Shown: positions 1 through 8,977, counted from the stretch's first letter. The stretch: DNA of 64,000 nt from Pseudaminobacter soli (ex Li et al. 2025) (GCF_029892515.1 NZ_JARXVF010000007.1:183055-247054); one strand, 5' to 3'. Numbers and translations are program-made. The notes: generated by a model from the sequence alone, not told the origin.

Positions 1-225
1 CCTTTCATGGATTCCACAATCGTACACGCCCCAGGGACGTCCACCGCAGGTCTTGCCCTGTGACAGTACGATGACAGTCTGCCACCAGATTGCTTGCATG
101 TCGAATGCGGCGTGGTAGCATTTCCTGAAAGTTTGAAATGTGTTATGAACGATGCGTTGGTGGGCGCTGCGCTTCCACCCCGCCATAGTGCGCTCAGGGC
201 GTTGAAATTTCTGCAGACGGTGGAC

Positions 226-429
226 ATGTCAGACCAGGATCAGACCGAGATTCGTCTTGAGTTTGCAAAGCTGAAGCAGGAACACGCCGATTTCGACGCG
301 GCCATCAACGCGATGATCGCGACGTCCTGCGACCCGCTGCAAATCCAGCGCATGAAGAAGAAAAAGCTCATGCTGAAGGACAAGCTCTCGGAGCTGGAAG
401 ACAAGATGATTCCCGACATCATCGCCTGA
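226..429 (+). CDS. DUF465 (YdcH-like) small coiled-coil protein
   Basis: A 67-residue, strongly charged, mostly helical protein with heptad-like spacing. It contains the run QRMKKKKLMLKDKL followed by SELEDKM, the pattern of the DUF465/YdcH family, whose role is not settled. The ATG at 226 is preferred over an in-frame start at 94, because the 44 residues before it look unlike the family and a GGTGGA lies just upstream. No signal peptide or membrane segment is visible. It precedes a secreted hydrolase and purE, and it could be cotranscribed with them. The family call is good and the function unknown. Confidence 0.8.
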   Translation: MSDQDQTEIRLEFAKLKQEHADFDAAINAMIATSCDPLQIQRMKKKKLMLKDKLSELEDKMIPDIIA

Positions 430-529
430 AGACGGGAGGGAGCGCTTGGTCTCCCGCGAATCAGTTCCCTCGACCGCCAAAAGATCCGGAGGATCGCAAG
501 GCGTGGCAGCAGGCGACGTTTGCGCGCAT

Positions 530-1522
530 ATGCTCGGAAGGCTGGCTGCGCGCGCGGCGCTTGCAGCTTTTGCCTGCATTGCCGGAGTAACATCCATGGC
601 TTCTGCTGATCCGGTCGAAACCGGCATCGAGGCTCCCGGCCCGCAAGGGCCGCTCAAGGGCACGCTGCATGTGGCTGCAACCGCGAATGCGCCAGTCGTC
701 CTCATCATTCCCGGCTCGGGGCCGACTGACCGCGACGGCAACAACCGGCTGGGCGTCAAGGGATCCAGCTACAGGCTACTCGCCGAGGGCCTGGGTCAGC
801 GCGGCATTTCCTCGGTCCGCATCGACAAGCGGGGCATGTTCGGCAGCGCGGCAGCCATAAGCGACGCGAACAATGTGACGATCGGCGACTATGCCGACGA
901 CGTCCGCGCCTGGATTGCGGCTATCCGGCAGAAAACGGGCAGCGACTGCGTCTGGGTGCTTGGCCACAGCGAGGGCGGATTGGTCGCGCTTGCTGCGGCA
1001 GCAAGGGATGAAACCGACATTTGCGGCCTGCTGCTCGTCGCCGCCGCAGGTCGACCGCTTGGCGAGATCCTGCGCGAACAGCTCCGCGCCAATCCGGCCA
1101 ACGCGCCCATCCTCGACCAGGCCTTGGCCGCAATCGCTGAACTGGAAGCCGGCAAGCCGGTGGACGCCTCAAAACTCAATCCAGCCCTGCTGCCGCTGTT
1201 TCATCCCAGCGTGCAGCGCTTCCTCATGAACAGCTTTTCCTACGACCCGGCGCAGCTGCTGGCAAAAGTCAAAAAGCCCGTGCTGATCCTTCAGGGCCAG
1301 CGCGACATACAGGTCAGCGAAGAAGACGCGCGTCGCCTCGCGGCAGCCAATTCGAAAGCCAGGCTCGAGATGCTGCCCGACGTCAACCATGTGCTCAAGC
1401 AGGTGACGACGGACGACCGCACTGCCAATATCGCCACCTATGCCGACCCGAACCTGCCGCTTGCACCCGGGGTCATCGACGCCATTGCAGAGTTCGTCCT
1501 GGCCGACGCAAACCACAATTGA
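530..1522 (+). CDS. secreted alpha/beta hydrolase
   Basis: A 330-residue alpha/beta-hydrolase fold enzyme. From the ATG at 530, residues 1-28 form a signal peptide ([18 protein letters not shown], then an Ala-rich cleavage region), so it probably acts in the periplasm. The nucleophile elbow is GHSEGG with Ser147. Asp259 (GQRDIQ) and His287 (DVNHVL) complete the expected catalytic triad. [12 protein letters not shown] near residue 65 resembles the oxyanion region of serine aminopeptidase-like hydrolases. The frame stays open upstream to 446, but those residues do not look like a leader. The substrate cannot be told from sequence. It ends about 110 bases before purE. Confidence 0.8.
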   Translation: MLGRLAARAALAAFACIAGVTSMASADPVETGIEAPGPQGPLKGTLHVAATANAPVVLIIPGSGPTDRDGNNRLGVKGSSYRLLAEGLGQRGISSVRIDKRGMFGSAAAISDANNVTIGDYADDVRAWIAAIRQKTGSDCVWVLGHSEGGLVALAAAARDETDICGLLLVAAAGRPLGEILREQLRANPANAPILDQALAAIAELEAGKPVDASKLNPALLPLFHPSVQRFLMNSFSYDPAQLLAKVKKPVLILQGQRDIQVSEEDARRLAAANSKARLEMLPDVNHVLKQVTTDDRTANIATYADPNLPLAPGVIDAIAEFVLADANHN

Positions 1523-1634
1523 AGGCCGCGTGGCACGCTTTCCGGCGCGAAGCGCTTGCGGGATCGGCGGCATTTCGCTAATTCCGCGACACGCTGATCG
1601 CCAGCAGGCCAACTCGACAACCGGAGGCCGGACA

Positions 1635-2132
1635 TTGGGACAAGAGCGCGCCGACGTCGCCATCATCATGGGCAGCCAGTCCGACTGGGCAACCATGCAC
1701 CACGCCGCCGACACGCTTGAGGCGCTCGGCATTTCCTACGAAAGCCGCATCGTCTCGGCCCACCGCACGCCGGAGCGGCTCTACGACTTCGCCCGCAACG
1801 CCAAGGCCGAAGGCTTCAAGATCATCATCGCCGGTGCCGGTGGCGCCGCCCACCTGCCGGGCATGACGGCAGCGCTGACGCCGCTGCCGGTGTTCGGCGT
1901 GCCGGTGGAATCGAAGGCGCTTTCGGGCCAGGATTCGCTGCTGTCGATCGTGCAGATGCCGGCCGGCATCCCGGTCGGCACGCTCGCCATCGGCAAGGCG
2001 GGCGCGGTCAACGCCGCCCTGCTCGCCGCAGCCGTGCTTGCGCTGGGCGATGACGCGCTGGCCTCCCGGCTGGACGCCTGGCGCGCCGAACAGACCGCCA
2101 AGGTCGCCGAACACCCAAAGGACGAAGAATGA
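1635..2132 (+). CDS. purE: N5-carboxyaminoimidazole ribonucleotide mutase
   Basis: PurE moves the carboxylate of N5-CAIR to carbon 4 to give CAIR in purine synthesis. The 165-residue protein has the N-terminal MGSQSDW phosphate loop, the SAHRTPERL segment and the [10 protein letters not shown] and [15 protein letters not shown] motifs of the class I family. The start is TTG at 1635: GGAGG lies at 1623-1627, and the longer in-frame ATG at 1440 would add about 65 residues unlike PurE and overlap the preceding gene. The end overlaps purK by four bases (ATGA), implying coupled translation. Confidence 0.95.
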   Translation: MGQERADVAIIMGSQSDWATMHHAADTLEALGISYESRIVSAHRTPERLYDFARNAKAEGFKIIIAGAGGAAHLPGMTAALTPLPVFGVPVESKALSGQDSLLSIVQMPAGIPVGTLAIGKAGAVNAALLAAAVLALGDDALASRLDAWRAEQTAKVAEHPKDEE

Positions 2133-3205
2133 CCGCTCCGCTGCCCGCCGGCTCCACCATCGGCATCATCGGCGGCGGCCAGCTCGGCCGCATGCTGGCG
2201 ATGGCCGCAGCGCAGCTCGGCTACCGCACGGTGGTCCTGGAACCGCAGGCAGGCTGTCCCGCGGCGCAAGTTGCCAACGACCAGATCGTTGCCGCCTATG
2301 ACGACCCGGTCGCCCTGCGCGAGCTTGCCGGCAAGTGCGACGTGGTCACCTACGAATTCGAGAATGTGCCGGTGCAGGCCGCCGAAACGCTTGCCGCCAC
2401 CATTGCCGTGCTGCCGCCCGCCCGCGCGCTCGACGTTTCGCAGGACCGGCTGACCGAAAAGACCTTCTTGAACGGCATCGGCATCCCGACCGCGGATTTC
2501 CGCGCCGTCGACAACGACCAGGACCTGCATGTCGCCCTGCGCGACTTCCACGGCGCCGGCGTGCTCAAGACCCGTCGCCTCGGCTATGACGGCAAGGGCC
2601 AGCGCGTTTTCCGCAACGTGCCCCTGCACGAGACCGGCGGCACCTTCACGGCCATGGGCAGCGTGCCCCTGATCCTCGAAGCCTTCGTGACCTTCGATCG
2701 GGAAGTCTCGATCATCGCCGCGCGCGACCGCAACGGCGCCCTGTCGGCCTATGACCCGGCCGAAAACGTCCATCGCCACGGCATCCTGCACAGCTCCACC
2801 GTGCCGGCCAACATCACGCCGGAGGCTGCAACCGCGGCCAAGGGGGCCGCCTTCGCCATCCTCGATGCGCTCGACTATGTCGGCGTCATCGGCGTCGAAT
2901 TCTTCGTGCTTCCCGATGGCTCGCTGCTGGTCAATGAGATCGCCCCGCGCGTCCACAATTCCGGCCATTGGACGGAAGCCGCCTGCACCATCTCGCAATT
3001 CGAGCAGCATGTTCGCGCCATTGTCGGCCTGCCGCTCGGCACCACCAACCGGCACTCCGACTGCATCATGGAAAACCTGATCGGCGACGAGGTGAGCCGA
3101 GTCGACGACCTCGCCGGCGAGCCTGACGTGATGCTGCATCTCTACGGCAAGGCGGAAGCCCGCCCCGGCCGCAAGATGGGCCATTTCACAAGGCTGCGGC
3201 GCTGA
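2129..3205 (+). CDS. purK: N5-carboxyaminoimidazole ribonucleotide synthase
   Basis: PurK is the ATP-grasp ligase that makes N5-CAIR from AIR, bicarbonate and ATP, the substrate of PurE next door. The 358-residue protein starts with a Rossmann-like [13 protein letters not shown] motif. [12 protein letters not shown] is the ATP-grasp lid, and [14 protein letters not shown] and [14 protein letters not shown] carry the metal- and ATP-binding residues. Its length is usual for the family. The ATG overlaps the purE stop. Together with purE this gives the complete two-step bacterial route to CAIR. Confidence 0.95.
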   Translation: MTAPLPAGSTIGIIGGGQLGRMLAMAAAQLGYRTVVLEPQAGCPAAQVANDQIVAAYDDPVALRELAGKCDVVTYEFENVPVQAAETLAATIAVLPPARALDVSQDRLTEKTFLNGIGIPTADFRAVDNDQDLHVALRDFHGAGVLKTRRLGYDGKGQRVFRNVPLHETGGTFTAMGSVPLILEAFVTFDREVSIIAARDRNGALSAYDPAENVHRHGILHSSTVPANITPEAATAAKGAAFAILDALDYVGVIGVEFFVLPDGSLLVNEIAPRVHNSGHWTEAACTISQFEQHVRAIVGLPLGTTNRHSDCIMENLIGDEVSRVDDLAGEPDVMLHLYGKAEARPGRKMGHFTRLRR

Positions 3206-3265
3206 AGCATTTTGCGGCAAGGCGTAATCGCCTCGCGTCGCAGAAGCGCAACGCCATGATCCGAC

Positions 3266-3670
3266 TCAGTTTGCCGGCACCGGGCAGGCCAGGTCGCCCT
3301 CTTCGCATTGGAGATAGGCCTTGAGCTTTTCCAGGCGCTGCTTGCCGAGCTCATCGTGGCATTGCAGGACCAGCATGCGATGGATGCTGCCATTGACCGT
3401 GTCGCCGGTCGAAAAATCGCATTCGGCATCGCTATAGGCGTCCCAGGCCTTCTGCGCGGCCGCCAGCCTTTCCCTGCCTTTCGGGTCGTCCTTGAGCCGG
3501 TCCATGATCTCGTCATAGGCGACTTTTAAGGCTGCCTTGGTCTTTATCAGCGCCCGGTCGGCGCATTCGTTCAGCTGGGACTGATTGGAAGAATCGCTAC
3601 ACTCCTGAGCCAGCGCCGGCCTCGCCGCCAGGAGCGCAGCCAGGCAAAGCAGGCCGACCGCAAAGCGCAT
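3266..3670 (-). CDS. LprI/DUF1311 family secreted protein
   Basis: A 134-residue protein with a signal peptide (residues 1-21, Ala-Leu-rich, ending ARPALA before QE). The mature part has Cys24, Cys36, Cys84 and Cys104, the disulfide pattern of DUF1311/LprI-N, and RERLAAAQKAWDAYSDAECDF, the best conserved stretch. Some members inhibit lysozyme, but that role is only inferred here. The ATG at 3670 follows GGGAGA at a good distance; a TTG two codons earlier is less likely. It is convergent with purK and divergent from the L36 gene. Confidence 0.75.
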   Translation of the reverse strand: MRFAVGLLCLAALLAARPALAQECSDSSNQSQLNECADRALIKTKAALKVAYDEIMDRLKDDPKGRERLAAAQKAWDAYSDAECDFSTGDTVNGSIHRMLVLQCHDELGKQRLEKLKAYLQCEEGDLACPVPAN

Positions 3671-3768
3671 GGACAATCTCCCTTCATTGCCATGGGAAAT
3701 TGCGAGACTAACGCGCTAAAAAGCTTAGCCGCAACGCCTCCAATTGCGTGCCCGCGCACTGCCGGTGG

Positions 3769-3797
3769 TTGACAGGATGGAGACTCCTCGTCTATGA
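3769..3797 (+). promoter_or_regulatory. probable sigma-70 type promoter of the L36 gene
   Basis: TTGACA at 3769-3774 is followed after 17 bases by CTATGA at 3792-3797, close to the vegetative consensus. It reads towards the L36 gene, whose ATG is about 80 bases further on, and sits in the divergent gap with the LprI-like gene. No start-site data are available. Confidence 0.55.
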
Positions 3798-3813
3798 GCC
3801 ACCCACAAGTTTG

Positions 3814-3833
3814 GACGCGCTCTCGGGCGCGTC
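3814..3833 (+). other. leader hairpin before the L36 gene
   Basis: GACGCGC (3814-3820) and GCGCGTC (3827-3833) form a perfect 7-base stem with a 6-base loop, followed by TTT. It would lie at the very 5' end of the transcript from the promoter at 3769-3797, about 45 bases before the L36 ATG. It may be an attenuator, a stability element or a protein-binding site. Confidence 0.45.
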
Positions 3834-3878
3834 TTTCAGTTCGGCCTGGCGACGGGCCCAGTTCGACGGATCAGACCA

Positions 3879-4004
3879 ATGAAGATCAAGAATTCGCTCA
3901 AGGCCCTCAAGGGTCGTCATCGCGACACCCAGCTGGTTCGCCGCAAGGGTCGCGTTTACCTCATCAACAAGACCGCTCCGCGTTACAAGGCTCGCCAGGG
4001 CTGA
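3879..4004 (+). CDS. ykgO: 50S ribosomal protein L36, zinc-free type
   Basis: A 41-residue basic protein beginning [14 protein letters not shown] and ending YKARQG. It is the longer, cysteine-free (C-minus, YkgO-type) form of L36, a component of the large ribosomal subunit. The four zinc-ligand Cys/His positions of classical L36 are missing, so it should be zinc independent. Many alphaproteobacteria appear to carry only this form. It stands alone behind its own promoter and hairpin. Confidence 0.93.
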   Translation: MKIKNSLKALKGRHRDTQLVRRKGRVYLINKTAPRYKARQG

Positions 4005-4090
4005 GTAATCGGGCCGGACGATTTCGCGCTATCCGGCCGGAGTCGGCATTATGCCGATTCCTTTCACGCGAAATTCAATTTGACGTTCCC

Positions 4091-4759
4091 ATGCCGAGGA
4101 ATAGTTTCTTTGGCATGAGGAGCGTTTTTGCTTTTTTACTTGGATTGATGATGGCCGCCGGCACGATGTCGGCCTCCGCACAATCCAAGCTACCCGAACG
4201 GGGCGATCCGCTCGCGCCACCGCCATCGACCGATCCGGCGTTTCCCACCACGCCGAAGGATCAGGCAGTTCCCCGCGCTCCGGTAACGCTCGATTCGCTG
4301 TTTGCCGACCTCAAGCGCGAGCGCAACGAGAAGGCGGCCGCGCGCATCGCCGGCCGCATCCAGAGTCGCTGGGATCATTCGGGCAGCGCCTCCGTCGACC
4401 TGATGATGGGATGGGCGCAAAAGGCGATGGCCGAACATAAGTTCGACGTCGCGCTCGACTTCCTCGACCAGATCGTCACCCTTGCGCCCGAATATGCCGA
4501 AGGCTGGAACCGCCGCGCCACCGTGCATTTCCTGATGCAGAGCTACGCCAAGTCGATGGCCGACATCGAGCACACGCTGGTTCTCGAACCGCGCCATTTC
4601 GGCGCGATGGCCGGCCTGGCGGTGATCATGGAGATGCGCGGCCGCAAGCAGCTGGCACTGGAAGCCTGGCAGAAGGTGCTCGACGTCTACCCGATGATGC
4701 GCAACGCGCAGAGCAGGGTCACGGCCCTGTCGGAAGATCTGGCCGGCGAGGCCATCTGA
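4091..4759 (+). CDS. exported TPR-repeat protein
   Basis: About 222 residues. A signal peptide (VFAFLLGLMMAAGTMSASAQ) precedes a Pro-rich linker (PLAPPPSTDPAFPTTP) and three tetratricopeptide repeats over roughly residues 95-215, seen as AEHKFDVALDFLDQIVTLAP, SYAKSMADIEHTLVLEP and RKQLALEAWQKVLDVYP. TPRs bind other proteins, so a periplasmic scaffold role is likely, but no partner is evident. The start is uncertain: ATG at 4091 and ATG at 4115 both give a good leader and neither has a clear ribosome-binding site. It is convergent with pyk. Confidence 0.75.
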   Translation: MPRNSFFGMRSVFAFLLGLMMAAGTMSASAQSKLPERGDPLAPPPSTDPAFPTTPKDQAVPRAPVTLDSLFADLKRERNEKAAARIAGRIQSRWDHSGSASVDLMMGWAQKAMAEHKFDVALDFLDQIVTLAPEYAEGWNRRATVHFLMQSYAKSMADIEHTLVLEPRHFGAMAGLAVIMEMRGRKQLALEAWQKVLDVYPMMRNAQSRVTALSEDLAGEAI

Positions 4760-4793
4760 ACCCCTACTAGAGAACCGGCCGTATACGCGAGGG

Positions 4794-6230
4794 CTATGCG
4801 CCCCCGCGTCCCTCTGCGCCGACATAGGCGATGCGCAGCATGTTGGTGGCGCCGGGGGTGCCCAGCGGCACGCCGGCCGTAACGATGACGCGGTCGCCCG
4901 GGCGGCCGAAGCCTTCCTCATAGGCGATGCGGCAGGCGCGATCGACCATATCGTCCAGATCGGTCGCGTCCTCTGTGACCACGCAATGCGTGCCCCAGAC
5001 CAGCGACAGCCGGCGGGCGGTCTGCACCACCGGGGACAGCGCGATGATCGGTACCTGCGGCCGCTCGCGCGCCGCGCGCAGGCCGGTCGTGCCAGAGGAG
5101 GTGTAGGTGACGATTGCCGACAGCTTCAGCGTCTCGGCGATCTGCCGCGATGCCAGCGAAATGGCATCGGCGCCGGTCGCCTCCGGCTCGGAGCGCTGGG
5201 CATTGATGATGCCGGCAAAGTTCTGATCCTGCTCGATCTGGATGGCGATCCGGTTCATCGTCGCCACCGCCTCGACCGGATATTCGCCGGCCGCCGATTC
5301 GGCCGAGAGCATGACCGCGTCTGCTCCCTCGAACACGGCGGTCGCCACGTCCGAAACCTCGGCGCGCGTCGGCACCGGAGCGGAAATCATCGATTCCAGC
5401 ATCTGGGTTGCGATCACCACCGGCTTGCCGGCGCGGCGCGCCGCACGCGTGATCTGCTTCTGGATGCCCGGCACCGCCTCAAGCGGCATTTCAACGCCGA
5501 GGTCGCCACGCGCCACCATGAGCGCGTCGGAAAGCTCGATGATCTCAGCCAGGCGGGCCACGGCCTGCGGCTTCTCGATCTTCGACAGGAGCAGCGCACG
5601 CCCGCGCGCGATCTTGCGTGCCTCGGCCAGATCCTCGGGACGCTGGATGAAGGACAGCGCGACCCAGTCCACGCCTTCGGCCAGCACCGCGTCGAGATCA
5701 GCACGGTCCTTCTCGGTCAGCGCGCCCACCGGAAGGTCGGTATCGGGCAGGCTGACGCCCTTGCGGTCGGAAATCTTGTTGCCGGCAACCACGGTGCAGA
5801 CGATCGACTTGCCGTCGCAGGCCACGGCCTTCAGCTCCAGCTTGCCGTCGTCGATGAGCAGACGGTGGCCGGGCTGCACCGAACTCAGGATCTCGGGATG
5901 CGGCAGGTAAACGCGTTTGCTGTTGCCGAGCTCGGGGTTGTCGTCGAGCGTGAAGGTCTGGCCGATCTCCAGCGCTTCCTTGCTATTGGTGAACTTGCCA
6001 ACGCGCAGCTTCGGTCCCTGAAGGTCGGCCAGGATGCCGATGGGCCTGCCGAGCTGGGTCTCCACCGAACGGATGCGACGGACCAACTCACGCATCAGCG
6101 GATGGTCCGTATGGCTCATATTGATGCGAAAGGCGTCGGCCCCCGCCTCGAAAAGCTTCTTGATCATGTCCTCGGACGAGGAAGCCGGACCGAGCGTTGC
6201 GAGGATCTTTACCTTTCGGCTGCGTCTCAT
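4794..6230 (-). CDS. pyk: pyruvate kinase
   Basis: Converts phosphoenolpyruvate and ADP to pyruvate and ATP, the last step of glycolysis. At 478 residues it is full length. The N-terminal KILATLGPASS begins the TIM barrel, LLSKIEKPQAV is the active-site signature with the catalytic Lys, and MVARGDLGVEMP and VIATQMLESM are also present. The C-terminal domain spans about residues 345-475 and includes TSSGTTGLRAARERP. The start overlaps the stop of the DUF1036 gene by an ATGA, so the two are one transcription and translation unit. Confidence 0.95.
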   Translation of the reverse strand: MRRSRKVKILATLGPASSSEDMIKKLFEAGADAFRINMSHTDHPLMRELVRRIRSVETQLGRPIGILADLQGPKLRVGKFTNSKEALEIGQTFTLDDNPELGNSKRVYLPHPEILSSVQPGHRLLIDDGKLELKAVACDGKSIVCTVVAGNKISDRKGVSLPDTDLPVGALTEKDRADLDAVLAEGVDWVALSFIQRPEDLAEARKIARGRALLLSKIEKPQAVARLAEIIELSDALMVARGDLGVEMPLEAVPGIQKQITRAARRAGKPVVIATQMLESMISAPVPTRAEVSDVATAVFEGADAVMLSAESAAGEYPVEAVATMNRIAIQIEQDQNFAGIINAQRSEPEATGADAISLASRQIAETLKLSAIVTYTSSGTTGLRAARERPQVPIIALSPVVQTARRLSLVWGTHCVVTEDATDLDDMVDRACRIAYEEGFGRPGDRVIVTAGVPLGTPGATNMLRIAYVGAEGRGGA

Positions 6231-6745
6231 GGAGAATTCGTTCCCGTGACGGCAGCAGTGCCGTCTGTTGCGGGCTCATCAGTCAACTGGACCATCCAGC
6301 TGGCCTGTTCGCCCGTATCATATTCCTTGAAGCCTGCGCGTTGGAACCCGCGGGCGACACAATCGGTCACGCCGGCGATCTTGAACTCCTTATCGGCAAC
6401 GCACATGTTGATCGGACCGTCCCAGCGCCCGCCGCGCTCGGAGTCTTCTGCATAAAGATAGTAAAAGCGCGATGACAAAGGCCCTTCGATCAGGGTTTTG
6501 CAGGTCGAGGCTTCAATGTGCCACCAACCTTCGGTGACCCAGCCGGTCTTGGCGCGGTAGCCGATGCCGACGCCGACCAGATTTTGCGTGGCGTTGCAGA
6601 CCCTGAAGTCGGCGCGCGCAGCGCTGGAAGTGGCGACGAAGAATACAGGAACGACGAGAAGGAAAAGCACTGTGGCCCACGCAGAACGCATGAAAAGCGC
6701 CCCCGCAAACCTCATTCTCGAACCCCTCTTGCTTCGCATCGGCAT
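6227..6745 (-). CDS. DUF1036 secreted protein
   Basis: A 172-residue protein with an N-terminal hydrophobic leader (SAWATVLFLLVVPVFFVATS) before ARADFRVCN. The mature part holds the DUF1036 core: RVCNATQNLVGVGIGYR, WVTEGWWHI, FYYLYAED and ADKEFKIAG. The function of the family is not known; it is expected in the periplasm. The start at 6745 is chosen because AAGGAG lies 9 bases before it; later ATGs exist at 6715 and 6691. It is directly upstream of pyk with a four-base overlap. Confidence 0.78.
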   Translation of the reverse strand: MPMRSKRGSRMRFAGALFMRSAWATVLFLLVVPVFFVATSSAARADFRVCNATQNLVGVGIGYRAKTGWVTEGWWHIEASTCKTLIEGPLSSRFYYLYAEDSERGGRWDGPINMCVADKEFKIAGVTDCVARGFQRAGFKEYDTGEQASWMVQLTDEPATDGTAAVTGTNSP

Positions 6746-6960
6746 TATCAGGTGCTCCTTTTCGGCAAAGTCCGGGCGCATGTCAACGCGCTCCAATGCC
6801 CAATCCAATCGATTTAGATGCGGCTATGCGGCGGCTTCCCCCGCCTTCGGCACCATTTCCGCCAGAACATTGACCAAACGACGGCATTGCGCACGACCTA
6901 ACTTCATGAAATGACGAACCTATCCTCATCAACACCGGCAGACGGGAAGTTTGCAAGTCC

Positions 6961-7758
6961 ATGACGCGAGCCGCAGTATTTGCCCCCTTCGAAATCATCG
7001 AGGGAGACCGCAAGCGAGGTATCGTGCTCGTCAGCGACCATGCCAAGCGCGACCTGCCGGACGAATATGACGACCTCGGCCTGCCGGCCAGCGAATTCCA
7101 ACGCCACATCGCCTATGACATCGGCGTCGAGCACGTGACGCGAAAGCTTGCGGCATTGCTCGATGTGCCTGCGGTGCTTGCCAATTTCTCGCGCCTTCTC
7201 ATCGACCCCAATCGCGGCGAGGACGACCCCACCCTCATTCGCCAACTCTATGACGGCACGGTGGTTCCTGGGAACTACCCGATGGCCGAAGAAGAGCGAG
7301 AAAAGCGGCTGGAGAAATACTACCGCCCCTATCATGACGCCGTAGGCGCCATGGTGGCCTCGGTGGCGCGCGAAAGCGGCCGGGCGCCGTTCATTCTCTC
7401 GCTCCACTCCTTTACACCGGTCTGGAACAGTCACCCCCGCCCCTGGCATGTCGGCATGCTATGGGACAAGGACGACCGCGCCGTGCGTCCGCTGATGGAG
7501 GGCATCGCGCAGGACAAGACGCTGATCATCGGCGACAACGAACCCTATGACGGAGCGCTGCGTGGCGACACCATGTTCCGGCACGCCATCGTCAAAGGCT
7601 ATGCCCATGCGCTGATCGAGATCCGCCAGGACCTGATCGCCGAAGAGGCCACGGCCGAGGAGTGGGCAAACTACCTCGCCCCCATCGTTGACGCGGTCAA
7701 TTCGCGCCCCGATATACATGAAGTCAGACAATTCGGCTCGCGCACGGGCCCGCTGTGA
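6961..7758 (+). CDS. N-formylglutamate amidohydrolase family protein
   Basis: A 265-residue protein of the FGase family, which hydrolyses N-formyl-amino acids such as N-formylglutamate from histidine breakdown. Family features include VLVSDHAKRDLP near the N terminus, RLLIDPNRGEDDPT, PFILSLHSFTPVW and VGMLWDKDDR, with His and Asp positions expected to bind metal. There are no hut genes nearby, so a role in histidine use is not shown; a related deformylase or amidase activity is possible. Its TGA overlaps the upstream candidate start of the DUF1244 gene. Confidence 0.82.
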   Translation: MTRAAVFAPFEIIEGDRKRGIVLVSDHAKRDLPDEYDDLGLPASEFQRHIAYDIGVEHVTRKLAALLDVPAVLANFSRLLIDPNRGEDDPTLIRQLYDGTVVPGNYPMAEEEREKRLEKYYRPYHDAVGAMVASVARESGRAPFILSLHSFTPVWNSHPRPWHVGMLWDKDDRAVRPLMEGIAQDKTLIIGDNEPYDGALRGDTMFRHAIVKGYAHALIEIRQDLIAEEATAEEWANYLAPIVDAVNSRPDIHEVRQFGSRTGPL

Positions 7759-7769
7759 TGGAGGCCGAG

Positions 7770-8078
7770 ATGGCGGAATTTAGCAAGGAACAGCAACGCG
7801 ATTTCGAGGCCGCCGCCTTCCGCCGGCTGGTGCAGCACCTGCGCGAACGAACCGACGTGCAGAACATCGACCTGATGAACCTCGCCGGCTTCTGCCGCAA
7901 CTGCCTGTCCAACTGGTATCGCGAGGCCGCCGAGGAAACCGGCGTTGCCCTGACCAAGGATGAGTCGCGCGAGATCATCTACGGCATGCCCTATGCCGAA
8001 TGGCAGGCGAAGCACCAGACCGAAGCTTCGGATGCCAAAAAGGCTCAGTTCGAGGCGAACCGCCCGAAGGACCACTGA
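7770..8078 (+). CDS. DUF1244 protein
   Basis: A 102-residue cytosolic protein with the DUF1244 signature: FEAAAFRRLVQHLR, then DLMNLAGFCRNCLSNWYREAA, then YGMPYAEW. The paired cysteines in FCRNC and the invariant NWY suggest a metal or cofactor site, but the function is unknown. ATG at 7770 is preceded by GGAGG at 7760-7764; an alternative ATG at 7758 overlaps the preceding stop and would add four residues. The tight spacing implies translational coupling to the amidohydrolase gene. Confidence 0.85.
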   Translation: MAEFSKEQQRDFEAAAFRRLVQHLRERTDVQNIDLMNLAGFCRNCLSNWYREAAEETGVALTKDESREIIYGMPYAEWQAKHQTEASDAKKAQFEANRPKDH

Positions 8079-8261
8079 ATCGGCTTTTTGTCAGCGCCTT
8101 CATCCAGTTGAGGCACAGCCACATTCGCTTTGAGTGTGAGAACCCGGCATTTCCGGCCAACTCTGTTGCCATTCCGCCCTTGACCCCTCGGGTCGGCTAA
8201 GGCATCGAACGGCAACCCATCCGCCGCGCCGAGTCGCGGCTTTTTCATCCGGAGCAAAAGA

Positions 8262-8522
8262 ATGGCCGACGAGATCACCGAAACCAGCCAGACCGTTGCC
8301 GCGGGCCAGCTGCGCGCCTTCATCGAGCGCGTCGAACGCCTCGAGGAAGAGAAGAAGACGATCTCTGACGATATCAAGGACGTCTATGCCGAAATGAAGG
8401 GCACCGGCTTCGACACCAAGGCCGTTCGCACCATCATCCGCCTGCGCAAGAAGGACCAGGCCGAGCGCCAGGAAGAGGAAGCGATCCTCGACCTCTATCT
8501 GGCCGCGCTCGGCATGGCCTGA
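8262..8522 (+). CDS. gapR: GapR/DUF2312 nucleoid-associated protein
   Basis: An 86-residue protein matching the DUF2312 family throughout: [19 protein letters not shown], then [15 protein letters not shown], then [12 protein letters not shown]. The Caulobacter member, GapR, binds overtwisted DNA ahead of replication and transcription machinery and stimulates topoisomerases. The long helix and basic patch needed for DNA clamping are present. It has its own gap of about 180 bases upstream and a strong terminator downstream, suggesting monocistronic expression. The symbol rests on family identity. Confidence 0.88.
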   Translation: MADEITETSQTVAAGQLRAFIERVERLEEEKKTISDDIKDVYAEMKGTGFDTKAVRTIIRLRKKDQAERQEEEAILDLYLAALGMA

Positions 8523-8558
8523 GGCCGACGGCCCGTCAGAAGCGAAATAGAACTGTGA

Positions 8559-8606
8559 GCCTGGGGCGAGATGACTTCCATCACCTCGCCCCAGGCTTTT
8601 GTTTTT
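8559..8606 (+). terminator. rho-independent terminator after gapR
   Basis: GCCTGGGGCGAG at 8559-8570 pairs with CTCGCCCCAGGC at 8585-8596 across a short loop, followed by TTTTGTTTTT. This is a textbook terminator for the plus-strand gapR gene. The opposite strand has no good U tract. Confidence 0.88.
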
Positions 8607-8611
8607 AGCCC

Positions 8612-8977
8612 TCAGCCAAGCAGCACGTCGCGCAGCACCACGGCATCGTTGTGGGTTTCGTCATGGGCGGCATAGACCAGCGTCAGCACGCCAGCCTGCG
8701 CCATCTCGCGCAGCCGATCGAGATCGGGGCCATGCTGAGCCAACTCGGCACGGTAGCGCCGGCGAAACTCTTCCCACTTTTCAGGATCGTGGCCGAACCA
8801 TTTGCGCAGCTCGGTACTGGGCGCGATGTCCTTCATCCAGTCGGCGATCGCGGCGTCCGCCTTGCGCACGCCGCGCGGCCACAGCCGGTCGACAAGGATA
8901 CGTGTGCCATCCTCGGCAGACGGGGCCTCATAGGCTCGCTTGAGCCGCACCCTGTCTGCCGGAATGTTCGTGTTCAT
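8612..8977 (-). CDS. DUF488 (YeaO-like) protein
   Basis: A 121-residue protein with the family signature RILVDRLWPRGV near residue 27, ELRKWFGHDPEKWEEFRRRY in the middle and TLVYAAHDETHNDAVVL near the end. Family members are small cytosolic proteins of unknown activity. ATG at 8977 overlaps the msrB stop by four bases, so it is translated together with methionine sulfoxide reductase. That pairing hints at an oxidative stress role but does not prove it. Confidence 0.85.
   Translation of the reverse strand: MNTNIPADRVRLKRAYEAPSAEDGTRILVDRLWPRGVRKADAAIADWMKDIAPSTELRKWFGHDPEKWEEFRRRYRAELAQHGPDLDRLREMAQAGVLTLVYAAHDETHNDAVVLRDVLLG

Noticed and set aside
1..8. A minus-strand ATG (CAT at 6-8) that could begin a gene running off the window.
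   Set aside because: Only one or two codons are visible, so no gene can be supported.
1781..3220. A 479-codon frame on the minus strand.
   Set aside because: It lies antisense to purE and purK and has shadow composition.
6824..6907. A 27-codon minus-strand frame starting MKLGRAQCRRL.
   Set aside because: No good ribosome-binding site and no family resemblance; short frames of this size are expected by chance.
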